Assembly (NCBI GenBank): GCA_020540725.1
Contig: JAJBSL010000014.1
Span: 1 to 64,000 of the forward strand
Direction of reading: 5' to 3'
DNA length: 64,000 nucleotides
Source of the DNA: Lachnospiraceae bacterium EP-SM-12S-S03
Lineage (GTDB): Bacteria; Bacillota; Clostridia; Lachnospirales; Lachnospiraceae
The notes below the pieces were generated by a model. That model did not search any database. It saw nothing but the letters and a program-made list of their open reading frames with translations, and was not told the DNA's origin. Below are positions 1 through 7,468 of this stretch, piece by piece. Numbering within the stretch: the stretch's first letter is position 1; each line of letters begins with the position of its first letter. The position numbers were made by a program, and so were the translations under genes.

Positions 1-184
1 AAAAGCTGATTTTACTCAAGCCTTTCGCCTATCATTATCATAGAAGATCTTATTTACAGACTTTTCTTCATAGTCTCTAAGATTGACTGCCTTCTTAAGA
101 AAAAGACACCAATTTAGGTGTCTTTTAGTGTGCTTTTTGATGTCATATCAAGGCTCATTCAATTGTGGTAAAATAAGTGTTTTT
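1..184. other. Left-edge intergenic stretch
   Basis: No credible coding frame is visible here. Its only clear element is the hairpin at 101-126. The gene that would bound it on the left lies outside the window. Confidence 0.5.
101..126. terminator. Bidirectional intrinsic terminator
   Basis: A perfect 10-bp hairpin, AAAAGACACC / GGTGTCTTTT with a 6-nt loop, is flanked by A and T runs on the two sides. It would terminate the GntR-ABC-HAD operon read leftwards and possibly a convergent gene off the left edge. Confidence 0.8.
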
Positions 185-805
185 CTACAATTCCTTCAAC
201 TGCGCAAACTTTTGAATCTTTACATCCGTAGGTACCTCTCCAAATCCGTATTCTGCAAATACAAACGGAATCCCTGCTTTCTTTGCCGCTTTATAATCGC
301 CCATAGTGTCTCCCACATAGACCGCATCCTTCACGTGATTTCTCTCCATCAGAATCCGAATATTCTCATCCTTCTGTCGTCCCGTATTTCCATAACATTC
401 CAAATCTTTCACATATTCAGAAAGTCCTGTTTTCTCCAGGAACAACTCGATATATCCGGATTGGCAGTTGCTTACAATAAACACATTCTTCGTTCCAGAC
501 AATTCCATAATCGTCTCACGTACTTCCGGGTAAAGAACCTCACATGGATTTTTTACAAGATCCTCATGTTCATACCGGCAGCACACTTCCATCACTTCTT
601 TCTGTTTTTCCTTCGTACAATCCGGAAGAATTGCCTGCGCGATCACATCCATCGTTTTCCCAAATAATTTCTTCAGGTCCTCTCCCGTCACCTCAACATG
701 ATCTATTCCACAATCTCGAATTGCTCTCGTCCAGGAATCTGCCACAATATCCGTCGTATCCCAAAGTGTCCCATCTACGTCTAATATAATATTTCCAAGC
801 TTCAT
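185..805 (-). CDS. HAD-family hydrolase (phosphatase-like)
   Basis: A 206-aa haloacid dehalogenase-type phosphatase. Motif I is ILDVDGTLWD near the N-terminus, with Asp9 and Asp11 as the expected nucleophile and acid/base. Motif II is a Ser in FIVSNCQSG, and the C-terminal motif is VYVGDTMGDYKAAKKAG. An all-helical cap lies between motifs I and II, typical of the phosphoglycolate phosphatase/beta-phosphoglucomutase-like subgroup. Substrate cannot be told from sequence. The ATG at 805 is chosen over a GTG at 814 because AGGAAG sits 8 nt upstream of it and too close to the GTG. It follows the ABC permease by about 12 nt and is probably the last gene of that operon. No signal peptide, so cytoplasmic. 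Confidence 0.88.
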   Translation of the reverse strand: MKLGNIILDVDGTLWDTTDIVADSWTRAIRDCGIDHVEVTGEDLKKLFGKTMDVIAQAILPDCTKEKQKEVMEVCCRYEHEDLVKNPCEVLYPEVRETIMELSGTKNVFIVSNCQSGYIELFLEKTGLSEYVKDLECYGNTGRQKDENIRILMERNHVKDAVYVGDTMGDYKAAKKAGIPFVFAEYGFGEVPTDVKIQKFAQLKEL

Positions 806-817
806 TTTATTCACTTC

Positions 818-1477
818 CTAAAATTCTTTCTCTTTCATGATCTTCAGCGAAATCATATAGGAGATGAATAAAATTATAGCACATAGCGCTACCACACTCA
901 ATGCCATCTGGTAGGCTTTCATGCCATATATTATCTTTAAAATCTTTTCTGTCAATGATGAGGTCTTTGACATCAATCTGCTGATCACAAATCCGATTGC
1001 CAAGATAAGCCCCGTCACTCCGAAAATAGCTACTCGGCTTTTTTCCAAGCCAAACTTTAGTTCCACCGGTATCAGCATCGCAAGGTATAAAATGACAATA
1101 AGCAGGATTGAGCATAATGCCATTTTCCCCTCAGGAAACAGCTCCTCTTTTCCACGGATGATACACACCCCCACACTGAGGAGATAAGAAAATGCCGCGG
1201 ATATTACCGTCATTCCAATGGAAAAAATGTACTTGGAAATTACATAGCTTTTCGTATTTACCGGAAGGGTAAAGAGAAAGGCATATCCGTTGTCCATCTC
1301 ATCATACATCATAACATTAACAGTAAATATAGAACAGATAAACGTAATATAACTTACTGCAAAAAACGGATTATCCGTTGTAAATGCCATTACAAACGCA
1401 AATAGCATCAGACATGCGAACGTCTTCCCCTGCATCTTTCTTGTCAATAAAACGTCTTTTACTAAAAGTCCTTTCAT
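818..1477 (-). CDS. ABC-2 type transporter permease (PmtB/ABC2_membrane_5-like)
   Basis: A 219-aa integral membrane protein with about six predicted transmembrane helices (around residues 18-36, 40-56, 80-105, 115-135, 145-163, 190-212). It has the short N-terminal MKGLLVKDVLL start typical of the family that contains the staphylococcal PSM exporter permeases. It begins 1 nt after the ATPase stop codon, so translation is probably coupled. With the ATPase and GntR regulator it forms a three-gene export or self-protection unit of the YtrA-regulated type. The transported compound is unknown; family knowledge suggests peptides or envelope-active compounds. Confidence 0.85.
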   Translation of the reverse strand: MKGLLVKDVLLTRKMQGKTFACLMLFAFVMAFTTDNPFFAVSYITFICSIFTVNVMMYDEMDNGYAFLFTLPVNTKSYVISKYIFSIGMTVISAAFSYLLSVGVCIIRGKEELFPEGKMALCSILLIVILYLAMLIPVELKFGLEKSRVAIFGVTGLILAIGFVISRLMSKTSSLTEKILKIIYGMKAYQMALSVVALCAIILFISYMISLKIMKEKEF

Positions 1478-1478
1478 C

Positions 1479-2324
1479 CTACTCTCCCCCTATCATAATC
1501 AGAATCATTTCGTCAATATTTCCCTTTTCAATTGCCAGCTCCGGATAATTTTCCATATAAAATTGCTTTTCATTGGTCAGACAAAGGTAACCGAAAGATT
1601 CTTTCTTTTTCTTTATAATATACTGTTTATCCAGCTTCTCATACTGTTCCTCTGTAACCTTGAGCACGCCGTATTGACTCAGTAAAATGTCCGTCTCTTC
1701 ATGGAAGATAACCTTCCCTTGATCGATCATATAAAGATCGTCACACAAACCTTCCAAATCACTGGAAATATGTGAACTGATCAGCACCGAACGTCCCTCT
1801 TCTTCCATGTATTCTCTTAGCATATCCAAAACCTGCTGTCTCGCTACCACATCCAGCCCCGCCGTAGGCTCATCCAGAAGTAAAAATTCCGCCTGATGGG
1901 ATATGGCAACAAGAAGTTTAATCTTCGCCTTCATGCCTGTAGAGAATTCTTTCATCCTCTTATTCCCCGGTATCTGAAATTTTCTGCACTTTTCTTCAAA
2001 TCCCTTCCGGTCAAACTTCTCATACAGTTTCTCCATCACAGTTATCAAGTCTTTTACCGTCATATATTCGCTGAATCCGGAATCTGAAAGTACAACTCCA
2101 ATCTTCTTTTTATCTTCTGTGTCCAACTCTCTTGGATTCTTCCCCAGAATCTCAATGCTGCCCCCCTCCGTCTTTATCAAACCAAGTATTGACTTAAAAG
2201 TCGTTGTCTTTCCCGAACCATTCTGTCCGATTAAACCGGTAATACACCCTGGTTGTACTTCAAGAGAGCAATTTAAGTCAAATTGTTTGTAATGTTTCTG
2301 TACGTTTTCTAATCTTACCAGCAT
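1479..2324 (-). CDS. ABC transporter ATP-binding protein
   Basis: A 281-aa nucleotide-binding subunit. Walker A is GQNGSGKTTT (about residue 34), the signature is EFSTGMKAKIKLL, and Walker B is FLLLDEPTAGLD followed by a switch His in LISSHI. The signature Ser-Thr-Gly variant is common in drug and antimicrobial-peptide exporters of the CcmA/YtrB type. A strong GGAGG lies 7 nt before ATG. It sits directly between the GntR regulator and the permease, all on one transcript, and energises export by that permease (probably two ATPase and two permease subunits). Substrate not identifiable. Confidence 0.9.
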   Translation of the reverse strand: MLVRLENVQKHYKQFDLNCSLEVQPGCITGLIGQNGSGKTTTFKSILGLIKTEGGSIEILGKNPRELDTEDKKKIGVVLSDSGFSEYMTVKDLITVMEKLYEKFDRKGFEEKCRKFQIPGNKRMKEFSTGMKAKIKLLVAISHQAEFLLLDEPTAGLDVVARQQVLDMLREYMEEEGRSVLISSHISSDLEGLCDDLYMIDQGKVIFHEETDILLSQYGVLKVTEEQYEKLDKQYIIKKKKESFGYLCLTNEKQFYMENYPELAIEKGNIDEMILIMIGGE

Positions 2325-2326
2325 AA

Positions 2327-2698
2327 CTATTCCTCCAATATAATTTCAAATAACTCTGCAATCTCCTGATTACTCATCCCACAACTTCTGCCTTTTCGAA
2401 TCGCCATTTCAAAATCGGCTTCCACTTCTTTTCTCTTCTCTTCCAGCATAATCTCCTGATTCGCACAGGCCACAAAACTGCCCTTTCCATGAACGGTAAT
2501 GACAAATCCATCCTGTTCCAGCGTATCATATGCTTTCTTTACAGTTAGTGCACTCACTCTCAAATCTTTTGCCAAAGAGCGAACAGACGGAAGCATCTCT
2601 TCTTCTTTTAATTCCCCACGCATAATACAATTTTTAATCTGCCCGAGAATCTGCTCATAGATAGGCTGCATGGACGAATTGTTAATAATAATCTTCAT
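2327..2698 (-). CDS. GntR-family regulator, YtrA subfamily
   Basis: A 123-aa transcription factor with an N-terminal winged helix-turn-helix (about residues 10-75, including SVRSLAKDLRVSALTVKKAYDTLEQDGFV shape) and only a short helical C-terminal tail. The short tail identifies the YtrA subfamily, which regulates linked ABC operons. It is first in the operon, upstream of the ATPase and permease. Its promoter contains an inverted repeat between -35 and -10 (2728-2744), so autorepression relieved by an exported or envelope-active ligand is the likely mode; the ligand is unknown. Confidence 0.9.
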   Translation of the reverse strand: MKIIINNSSMQPIYEQILGQIKNCIMRGELKEEEMLPSVRSLAKDLRVSALTVKKAYDTLEQDGFVITVHGKGSFVACANQEIMLEEKRKEVEADFEMAIRKGRSCGMSNQEIAELFEIILEE

Positions 2699-2720
2699 AT
2701 AACCTCTCCTTTATGCTAAC

Positions 2721-2749
2721 AGTATATAACAGTCCATAACTGTTGTCAA
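2721..2749 (-). promoter_or_regulatory. Promoter of GntR-ABC operon with built-in operator
   Basis: TTGACA (2744-2749) and TATACT (2721-2726) are separated by 17 bp. The spacer is almost entirely the inverted repeat AACAGT-N5-ACTGTT (2728-2744), and further ACTGTT copies follow just upstream. This is an ideal placement for a repressor that blocks RNA polymerase, presumably the GntR protein encoded immediately downstream. Confidence 0.75.
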
Positions 2750-2865
2750 CTGTTTTATACTGTTTGTTCAAAACATCTTAAAATTCGTAAGCAAATAGCA
2801 ACCAAACAGTTGCTTTTCACTGTTTCTTTGCTACTAAATGGTAGTCTGAATACGAGGTGATAGTT

Positions 2866-3096
2866 ATGTATTTAAAGCGATTAAAAGATTTACGTACAGA
2901 TCATGACTTGACGCAGGAAAATCTTGCAGCTATTTTGAAATGCCAACGCGAAGTGTACCGCCGCTATGAAACCGGTGTACGTACCCTTCCCATTGATTAT
3001 CTTGTCACGATTGCAAAATATTATAATACAAGCACAGATTATCTACTGGAACTTACAGATGTGAAAAAACCGTATCCAACACAAAATCGGAACTGA
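2866..3096 (+). CDS. Small XRE/Cro-type helix-turn-helix protein
   Basis: A 76-aa DNA-binding protein consisting of one XRE HTH (LKDLRTDHDLTQENLAAILK, then REVYRRYETG) and a short tail ending ...DYLLELTDV. Such single-domain regulators are common solo repressors in Clostridia. I choose ATG at 2866 because GAGGTG lies 6 nt upstream; an upstream in-frame GTG at 2857 is part of that ribosome-binding site. It is divergent from the GntR operon and shares the AACAGT-rich intergenic region. Target unknown. Confidence 0.8.
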   Translation: MYLKRLKDLRTDHDLTQENLAAILKCQREVYRRYETGVRTLPIDYLVTIAKYYNTSTDYLLELTDVKKPYPTQNRN

Positions 3097-3098
3097 AA

Positions 3099-3144
3099 AG
3101 AAGGCTCTGGGATGTTGCATTTTCTGTACATCCCAGAGCCTTCT
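3099..3144. terminator. Bidirectional intrinsic terminator
   Basis: A perfect 16-bp stem (AGAAGGCTCTGGGATG and its complement at 3129-3144) with a 14-nt loop is flanked by A-rich and T-rich runs. It separates the convergent XRE gene and alcohol dehydrogenase gene and would serve both. Confidence 0.9.
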
Positions 3145-3166
3145 TTTTCTCTATTCTTTCATTCTC

Positions 3167-4342
3167 CTACAACATCAGACGATAGATATTTGCCACATCT
3201 TCCTCATGAAGCTCTACAAATCCTCCTATTGTTCCGGTTCTCGTATCTCCATAACAAGCCGCACGCGCCAACCTTTCAATATCTTCTTCTTTTGCTCCCA
3301 GTTCTTCAAAATTCTTCGGCATTCCGATAGAATTCAGGAAGTTTCTAAGTTTCTCAATTCCTTCTTTTGCCGTGATCTCCGGATGTTCCTGATCCATCTT
3401 GCATCCCCATACTCGGCATGCTGCCTGGGCAAATCTCATCACATCATGGTTCATGTTGTATGTAAATACTGCAGGCATGACAACTGCAAGGCCTGCGCCG
3501 TGAGCACAGTCATAAATTGCAGAAAGCTCGTGTTCCACATCATGACTTGTCCAGTCCTGCGTTCTTCCTACACCACAAGAATTGTTATGCGCCATCATAC
3601 CCGCCCACATAATATTCGCTCTCGCTTCATAATCATCAGGATTCGCAATTGCTTTCGGTCCCTCCTGAATCATTGTAAGCATCAAAGCTTCAATCATTCG
3701 GTCTGTTACTTCCACATCCTTTGTATTTGTCAAATACCGTTCATATAAGTGAGCAAGAATATCCGTAATTCCACAAGCTGTCTGGTATGGCGGAAGAGTC
3801 TGCGTAAGTACCGGATTTAAAATAGAGAACTTTGGCCGCCACGCTTCTCCTGACGCACCTCGTTTGTACATTCCGTCTTCATTTGTAATAACTGAATCCG
3901 GAGACCCCTCACTTCCAGCCGCAGAAATTGTCAAAATAGTTCCTATCGGAAGCGCATATTCCACCGGTTTCCCTTGATAGAAATCCCAGAAATCTCCTTC
4001 ATATACCGCTCCTGCTGCAATTGCTTTGGCTGAATCAATAGTACTTCCACCTCCTACAGCTAATACAAAATCTACATTTTGCTTTTGACAAAGCTCGATT
4101 CCTTCATAGACAAGACCGCTTCTTGGATTCGGTTTTACACCACCCAATTCCACATAATCTATGTTTTTTGCTTCCAAAGATGCTTTCACTTTATCAAGAA
4201 GTCCGCTTCTTACAACAGATCCCCCACCATAATGAATCAGAACTTTAGAACCTCCAAATCTTCTCACATAATCTCCCACTTCATTTTCTGTATCTTTTCC
4301 AAATACAAAATAAGTCGGTGCATAAAAAGTAAAATTATCCAT
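3167..4342 (-). CDS. Iron-containing alcohol dehydrogenase (BDH/YqhD-type)
   Basis: A 391-aa group III alcohol dehydrogenase, cytoplasmic. The N-terminal nucleotide-binding half has VLIHYGGGSVVRSG and the hallmark GGGSTIDSAKAIAAG. The C-terminal helical half supplies metal ligands, including a His in SHDVEHELSA and the pair in CAHGAGLAVVMPA. The closest type is NADPH-preferring butanol/aldehyde dehydrogenase, which reduces aldehydes to alcohols. It starts 27 nt after the GH127 gene and is probably cotranscribed with it, hinting at disposal of sugar-derived aldehydes or redox balance during glycan use; that link is inference. Confidence 0.9.
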   Translation of the reverse strand: MDNFTFYAPTYFVFGKDTENEVGDYVRRFGGSKVLIHYGGGSVVRSGLLDKVKASLEAKNIDYVELGGVKPNPRSGLVYEGIELCQKQNVDFVLAVGGGSTIDSAKAIAAGAVYEGDFWDFYQGKPVEYALPIGTILTISAAGSEGSPDSVITNEDGMYKRGASGEAWRPKFSILNPVLTQTLPPYQTACGITDILAHLYERYLTNTKDVEVTDRMIEALMLTMIQEGPKAIANPDDYEARANIMWAGMMAHNNSCGVGRTQDWTSHDVEHELSAIYDCAHGAGLAVVMPAVFTYNMNHDVMRFAQAACRVWGCKMDQEHPEITAKEGIEKLRNFLNSIGMPKNFEELGAKEEDIERLARAACYGDTRTGTIGGFVELHEEDVANIYRLML

Positions 4343-4369
4343 TTCGACGCTTCCTTTCTTACTATTTTA

Positions 4370-6595
4370 TCACAATACTTTTATTTTATGGTAAGTGTGG
4401 TATTGCTCCTTATCTACAAAGCAAAGCGGAAGTAACTGTATTCTCTCCGTGTCTGTCGCATTCAATGTCAGCATTTCTTCCTGATCCGAAACTACTGCCA
4501 GTACATACGGTCCATATATGAATGCCCCTACTTCCGGGCAATCTTTTGTCGATTCTGTTCGCAAACTGCACGGGAAATGAACTTCCACCTCGTCTTCTTC
4601 CCATTCTTTGCTAATATTATAATATCCATTTTGATCAGTTTCAATAGAATATGCTTCTCCATTTACCCAAATCTGTGCTTCTCCTTCACACCAATGTGGT
4701 TTACGGATCTTCACATTTTCTCTTTTTCTTTCACCTTTTATATGAAGAACTGTCTTATCCGGCTCTTTCTCATCCATATTCTGAACGATTGTCAACCCTT
4801 TTTCCTCACAAAAGAGTTCTGAAGAAACAAAAAGATTTACATATATACTCTCTGCATCCTGAAAATAGATTCCTTCCGTATATTTCATCTGACTCTCCAT
4901 CCCTGTTCCATGACAACAAGAGTTCTCAAACAAAAATTCCCTCTGTGCTCCCGGATTTAATGGGAAGAAATACGTGCTTTCTCCGGTAATTGCTTTATCA
5001 AACGTTCCCGCCATATGGTTCCAGACTGCACGTTCATAGTAATCCATATAAAATGCTTTGGGATCATACTGGTATAATTCTCTAGTCAGCTTTAACATAT
5101 TGTAAGTTGCACAGGATTCTGCTGTATCCTTCGTAATTTTTCTCCCAATGGAATCCGGTGCCAAAAACATTTCGCTTTCTCCGACCCCTCCATTCACATA
5201 AATATGAGATTCCGTAACCGCTTTCCAAAAAAATTCTGCGATATCGTAATAACGCTTTTCTCCGGTTGCTTTAAATATTTCCATACTTCCTAAGATCTGT
5301 GGAATATGCTGATTCGCATGCAGCCTCTCCAGCGCATCCTTTCTCTCTTCCATTGGTACAAATAACTTGTCATTATCAAACATTTTGGCACATTCTAAAT
5401 AGCATGCCTCACCGGAAATTTCATACAATCTTGCCATTGTCTCATTCATTCCGCCGAACTCTCCGGCAATATAAGTATTCCACATCGATGCACGGAGTTC
5501 CGGTGTAAGTTTGGATAAACGATTATAAACCCATCTTCCGCTTTTTAATGCAATCTGAAGTGCCGTCTCATTCCCCGCATACAGATAACAATCCAAAAGC
5601 CCGGCAAGAATCTTGTGCAGAGTATAATACGGAGCCCATATTTCCGGATATTTTGCTCCCTGCTCCAAAAGATCAAACTGTTCTTCCGAGTAGGCTCCAA
5701 TATATCCCGGATGAAATCCTTCTTTTCCCTCAAAAGCCTTCTGACATGCATCCAGACTTTCAATCAGATATTGAATCTTCTGCAAAATTCCTTTATCCCC
5801 CGTTTCCCGATAGCAAAGTGCAACTGCCGAGAGATAATGTCCGCTTGTATGTCCTCTTAAATTTCCATCCGGGGAATCCCATCCCGTCATTGCATCAGCC
5901 CCCTTTGTATCCAATCCGGCTGCCTGACGAAAATTATACAGAATCTGATCTGCATCCACAGATTTCAAATAAGCAATATCCCTCTGTCTATTTTCCCAAA
6001 ATACAGTTCCCGGAAGCAGTTTTACTTCACCCTTTATAAATCCATTGACACTGCATTTTGTATTTTTCTGAGGAATCACATAGCTTTCTTCTACGTCTAC
6101 GGTAATTTGAGCTTTGATCTCTGTCCCCTCCACGCTTCCGAAAAATGTATATTTTCCCTCTTTTTCAAATTGTTTTTCATTGCCTCCATCCCAACTTACC
6201 GGATAGGAAAGTATCTGTCCTTTTACTGTTTTCACCACAACTGATTGCGGCAAATAAACCTTTCGTTCCGGTGCACATTTCCTTACCAGTGGATAAATCT
6301 CTATCACCTTCGTCTCATCCGGTTCTTCCAGAATATTTACTTCATAAATTTTTTCCTTTTGCTCATTTCCATACCGGAAAACCGCATGAAGCATAACCTT
6401 TCGGTCTCCCACACCTCTTTTCGGTCTTGTTACTTTTCCTTCCGGTGAGAGAAAACGTTCGTGCTCTGATATCCATTCAATGGTCGAACCATTTGTTCCT
6501 TCTTTCGGAAGATGCAAATCAAATTCCACAGTTTTCAAATTACCAAGATATAGCTCTTCTATATCTTTCTCAATGATCTGTAAGTCAGCATTCAT
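4370..6595 (-). CDS. GH127 (DUF1680) beta-L-arabinofuranosidase-type glycosidase with N-terminal Ig-like region
   Basis: A 741-aa glycoside hydrolase. Roughly the first 170 residues look like two Ig-like beta modules; the rest is the (alpha/alpha) barrel with DUF1680 features. It retains the Cys/Glu zinc-thiolate active site known for GH127: AESCATYN (Glu and first Cys) and NSCCHGTGME (nucleophile Cys pair). Family members remove beta-L-arabinofuranose or related sugars from plant glycoproteins and polysaccharides. No signal peptide is seen, so it probably acts on imported oligosaccharides. ATG directly abuts the stop of the upstream HTH gene. It is longer than minimal GH127 enzymes (about 640 aa) because of the N-terminal modules. 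Exact substrate is unknown. Confidence 0.88.
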   Translation of the reverse strand: MNADLQIIEKDIEELYLGNLKTVEFDLHLPKEGTNGSTIEWISEHERFLSPEGKVTRPKRGVGDRKVMLHAVFRYGNEQKEKIYEVNILEEPDETKVIEIYPLVRKCAPERKVYLPQSVVVKTVKGQILSYPVSWDGGNEKQFEKEGKYTFFGSVEGTEIKAQITVDVEESYVIPQKNTKCSVNGFIKGEVKLLPGTVFWENRQRDIAYLKSVDADQILYNFRQAAGLDTKGADAMTGWDSPDGNLRGHTSGHYLSAVALCYRETGDKGILQKIQYLIESLDACQKAFEGKEGFHPGYIGAYSEEQFDLLEQGAKYPEIWAPYYTLHKILAGLLDCYLYAGNETALQIALKSGRWVYNRLSKLTPELRASMWNTYIAGEFGGMNETMARLYEISGEACYLECAKMFDNDKLFVPMEERKDALERLHANQHIPQILGSMEIFKATGEKRYYDIAEFFWKAVTESHIYVNGGVGESEMFLAPDSIGRKITKDTAESCATYNMLKLTRELYQYDPKAFYMDYYERAVWNHMAGTFDKAITGESTYFFPLNPGAQREFLFENSCCHGTGMESQMKYTEGIYFQDAESIYVNLFVSSELFCEEKGLTIVQNMDEKEPDKTVLHIKGERKRENVKIRKPHWCEGEAQIWVNGEAYSIETDQNGYYNISKEWEEDEVEVHFPCSLRTESTKDCPEVGAFIYGPYVLAVVSDQEEMLTLNATDTERIQLLPLCFVDKEQYHTYHKIKVL

Positions 6596-6793
6596 TTACT
6601 CTTTCTCCTTCTTCATAAGCTTCTCCGTCCGAATGTAGTATTCCAAAAGATGTATTACATAATCCGGTGCATGTCGGTTATCACGTTCCCACTCTGTAAC
6701 TGTTCGATATGGAATCTGAAAGTAATCACAAAACTCTCTGCGGTTCATCCCTGTACTTTCTCTTAGTTCCAAGATTTTTCTGCTTTTATCCAT
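6596..6793 (-). CDS. Small helix-turn-helix protein upstream of GH127 gene
   Basis: A 65-aa protein with one HTH of the XRE/YdaS-like type (MNRREFCDYFQIPYRTVTEW) followed by a charged helix and a Lys/Glu-rich tail. GGAG lies 9 nt before ATG, and its stop touches the GH127 start, so the two are translationally coupled. Its position as first gene of a glycosidase operon, plus a palindrome overlapping the -35 element, suggests an autoregulator. Proteins of this form are also often solo antitoxin-like or orphan HTH proteins, so the function stays open. Confidence 0.75.
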   Translation of the reverse strand: MDKSRKILELRESTGMNRREFCDYFQIPYRTVTEWERDNRHAPDYVIHLLEYYIRTEKLMKKEKE

Positions 6794-6814
6794 GATTTCA
6801 CTCTCCTTTTTTCT

Positions 6815-6849
6815 ATTCTACCACATCTCTTCTGATTACACAATGTGTA
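6815..6849 (-). promoter_or_regulatory. Promoter and palindromic operator of HTH-GH127-ADH operon
   Basis: TTGTGT (6838-6843) and TAGAAT (6815-6820) are 17 bp apart. A perfect palindrome TACACA-A-TGTGTA (6837-6849) overlaps the -35 hexamer, a good place for repressor binding. A second, likely unrelated palindrome containing ATGCATGCAT lies at 6911-6932. Confidence 0.6.
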
Positions 6850-6961
6850 GTTTTTGCAAATTACTGTTGTAGGAAATTCCCCGGTCTATGGAATCTGATA
6901 ACTGAAAAAAGGAAAAATGCATGCATTCTTCCCTAAATTTTTATGCGCTAATAAATTCCGA

Positions 6962-6991
6962 TTGCTGATATCAAGATTGGCTTGTTACAAT
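6962..6991 (+). promoter_or_regulatory. Promoter of holin-like toxin mRNA
   Basis: TTGCTG (6962-6967) and TACAAT (6986-6991) with an 18-bp spacer precede a structured leader. The leader carries hairpins CTACC-ATAAC-GGTAG and CAGAGGG-N7-CCCTCTG before the toxin ribosome-binding site AAGGAGGG at 7091-7098. Confidence 0.6.
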
Positions 6992-7105
6992 CGAAACATG
7001 GGTGGCTACCATAACGGTAGGCGGTTAGTCCTTCAACAGAGGGACTGTGACCCTCTGATTACATAGAAACTCGAAAGAGAATCCACTGGAAAGGAGGGCT
7101 AAGCC

Positions 7106-7205
7106 ATGAGTATTGTTGATTTTATAGCAGTAGTGAGCTTTCGGCTTAACCTGCTTTGGTCTTGGATATACTTTTGGCAAGGATAATAATAAGCCACAAA
7201 AATAG
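7106..7205 (+). pseudogene. Frameshifted holin-like type I toxin (TxpA/BsrG-like)
   Basis: ATG at 7106 follows a strong AAGGAGGG and opens as MSIVDFIAVVSF, a hydrophobic start typical of short membrane toxins of the Hol_Tox type. In the TTT at 7139-7141 one T appears to be extra. As written the frame runs into an unrelated tail and stops at 7184-7186. Skipping one T restores FGLTCFGLGYTFGKDNNKP and a stop at 7203-7205, the usual charged end of this family. So the intact product would be about 32 aa and the present copy is probably inactive, unless a sequencing error or slippage explains it. The leader and antisense RNA gene look intact. Recognition rests on my memory of the family. Confidence 0.7.
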
Positions 7206-7290
7206 CCGCCCCGGTCTGCAAACTAGGCGACTATCTTTGATATTCAAATAGTAAATCGGACTAACCGTCTATCAGTAGCACTCTTTTTCT
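7197..7290 (-). ncRNA. Antisense antitoxin RNA of type I toxin locus (RatA/SR4-like)
   Basis: Reading leftwards, a consensus promoter (7297-7325) fires at about 7290. The transcript ends at a 9-bp hairpin (7202-7210 paired with 7226-7234, one mismatch) followed by TTTTTG. The resulting RNA of about 94 nt is complementary to the 3' part of the toxin mRNA, including the stop codon. It also contains a segment pairing with the toxin leader: the 3' region GGACTAACCG matches CGGTTAGTCC in the 5' leader. This is the arrangement of convergent type I antitoxins in Firmicutes. Confidence 0.7.
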
Positions 7291-7296
7291 ATAATC

Positions 7297-7325
7297 ATAT
7301 TATCACGCATTCATGGAAATGTCAA
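7297..7325 (-). promoter_or_regulatory. Strong promoter of antisense RNA
   Basis: TTGACA (7320-7325) and TAATAT (7297-7302) are spaced by exactly 17 bp, close to the sigma-A consensus and stronger than the opposing toxin promoter. An excess of antisense RNA is what a type I system needs. Confidence 0.8.
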
Positions 7326-7409
7326 AAAAATGTACTCTATCTGCTTCATCATCGTTTCCATGCTCTTACTGCCAGATCCGGCAGATAAAAATCTCCATGC
7401 AACAGAAAA

Positions 7410-7433
7410 CCCCGGAAACTTGCGTTTCCGGGG
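7410..7433 (-). terminator. Terminator after tuf
   Basis: CCCCGGAAAC / GTTTCCGGGG forms a perfect 10-bp stem with a 4-nt loop. On the minus strand it is followed by TTTTCTG. It closes the rpsL-rpsG-fusA-tuf series. Confidence 0.85.
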
Positions 7434-7468
7434 TATAAATTCAATTAATTTGAATCACAAATCAACGA

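Noticed and set aside
83..667. Plus-strand open frame opposite the HAD gene
   Set aside because: It overlaps a clear HAD coding sequence on the other strand, lacks a good ribosome-binding site and resembles no protein I recognise.
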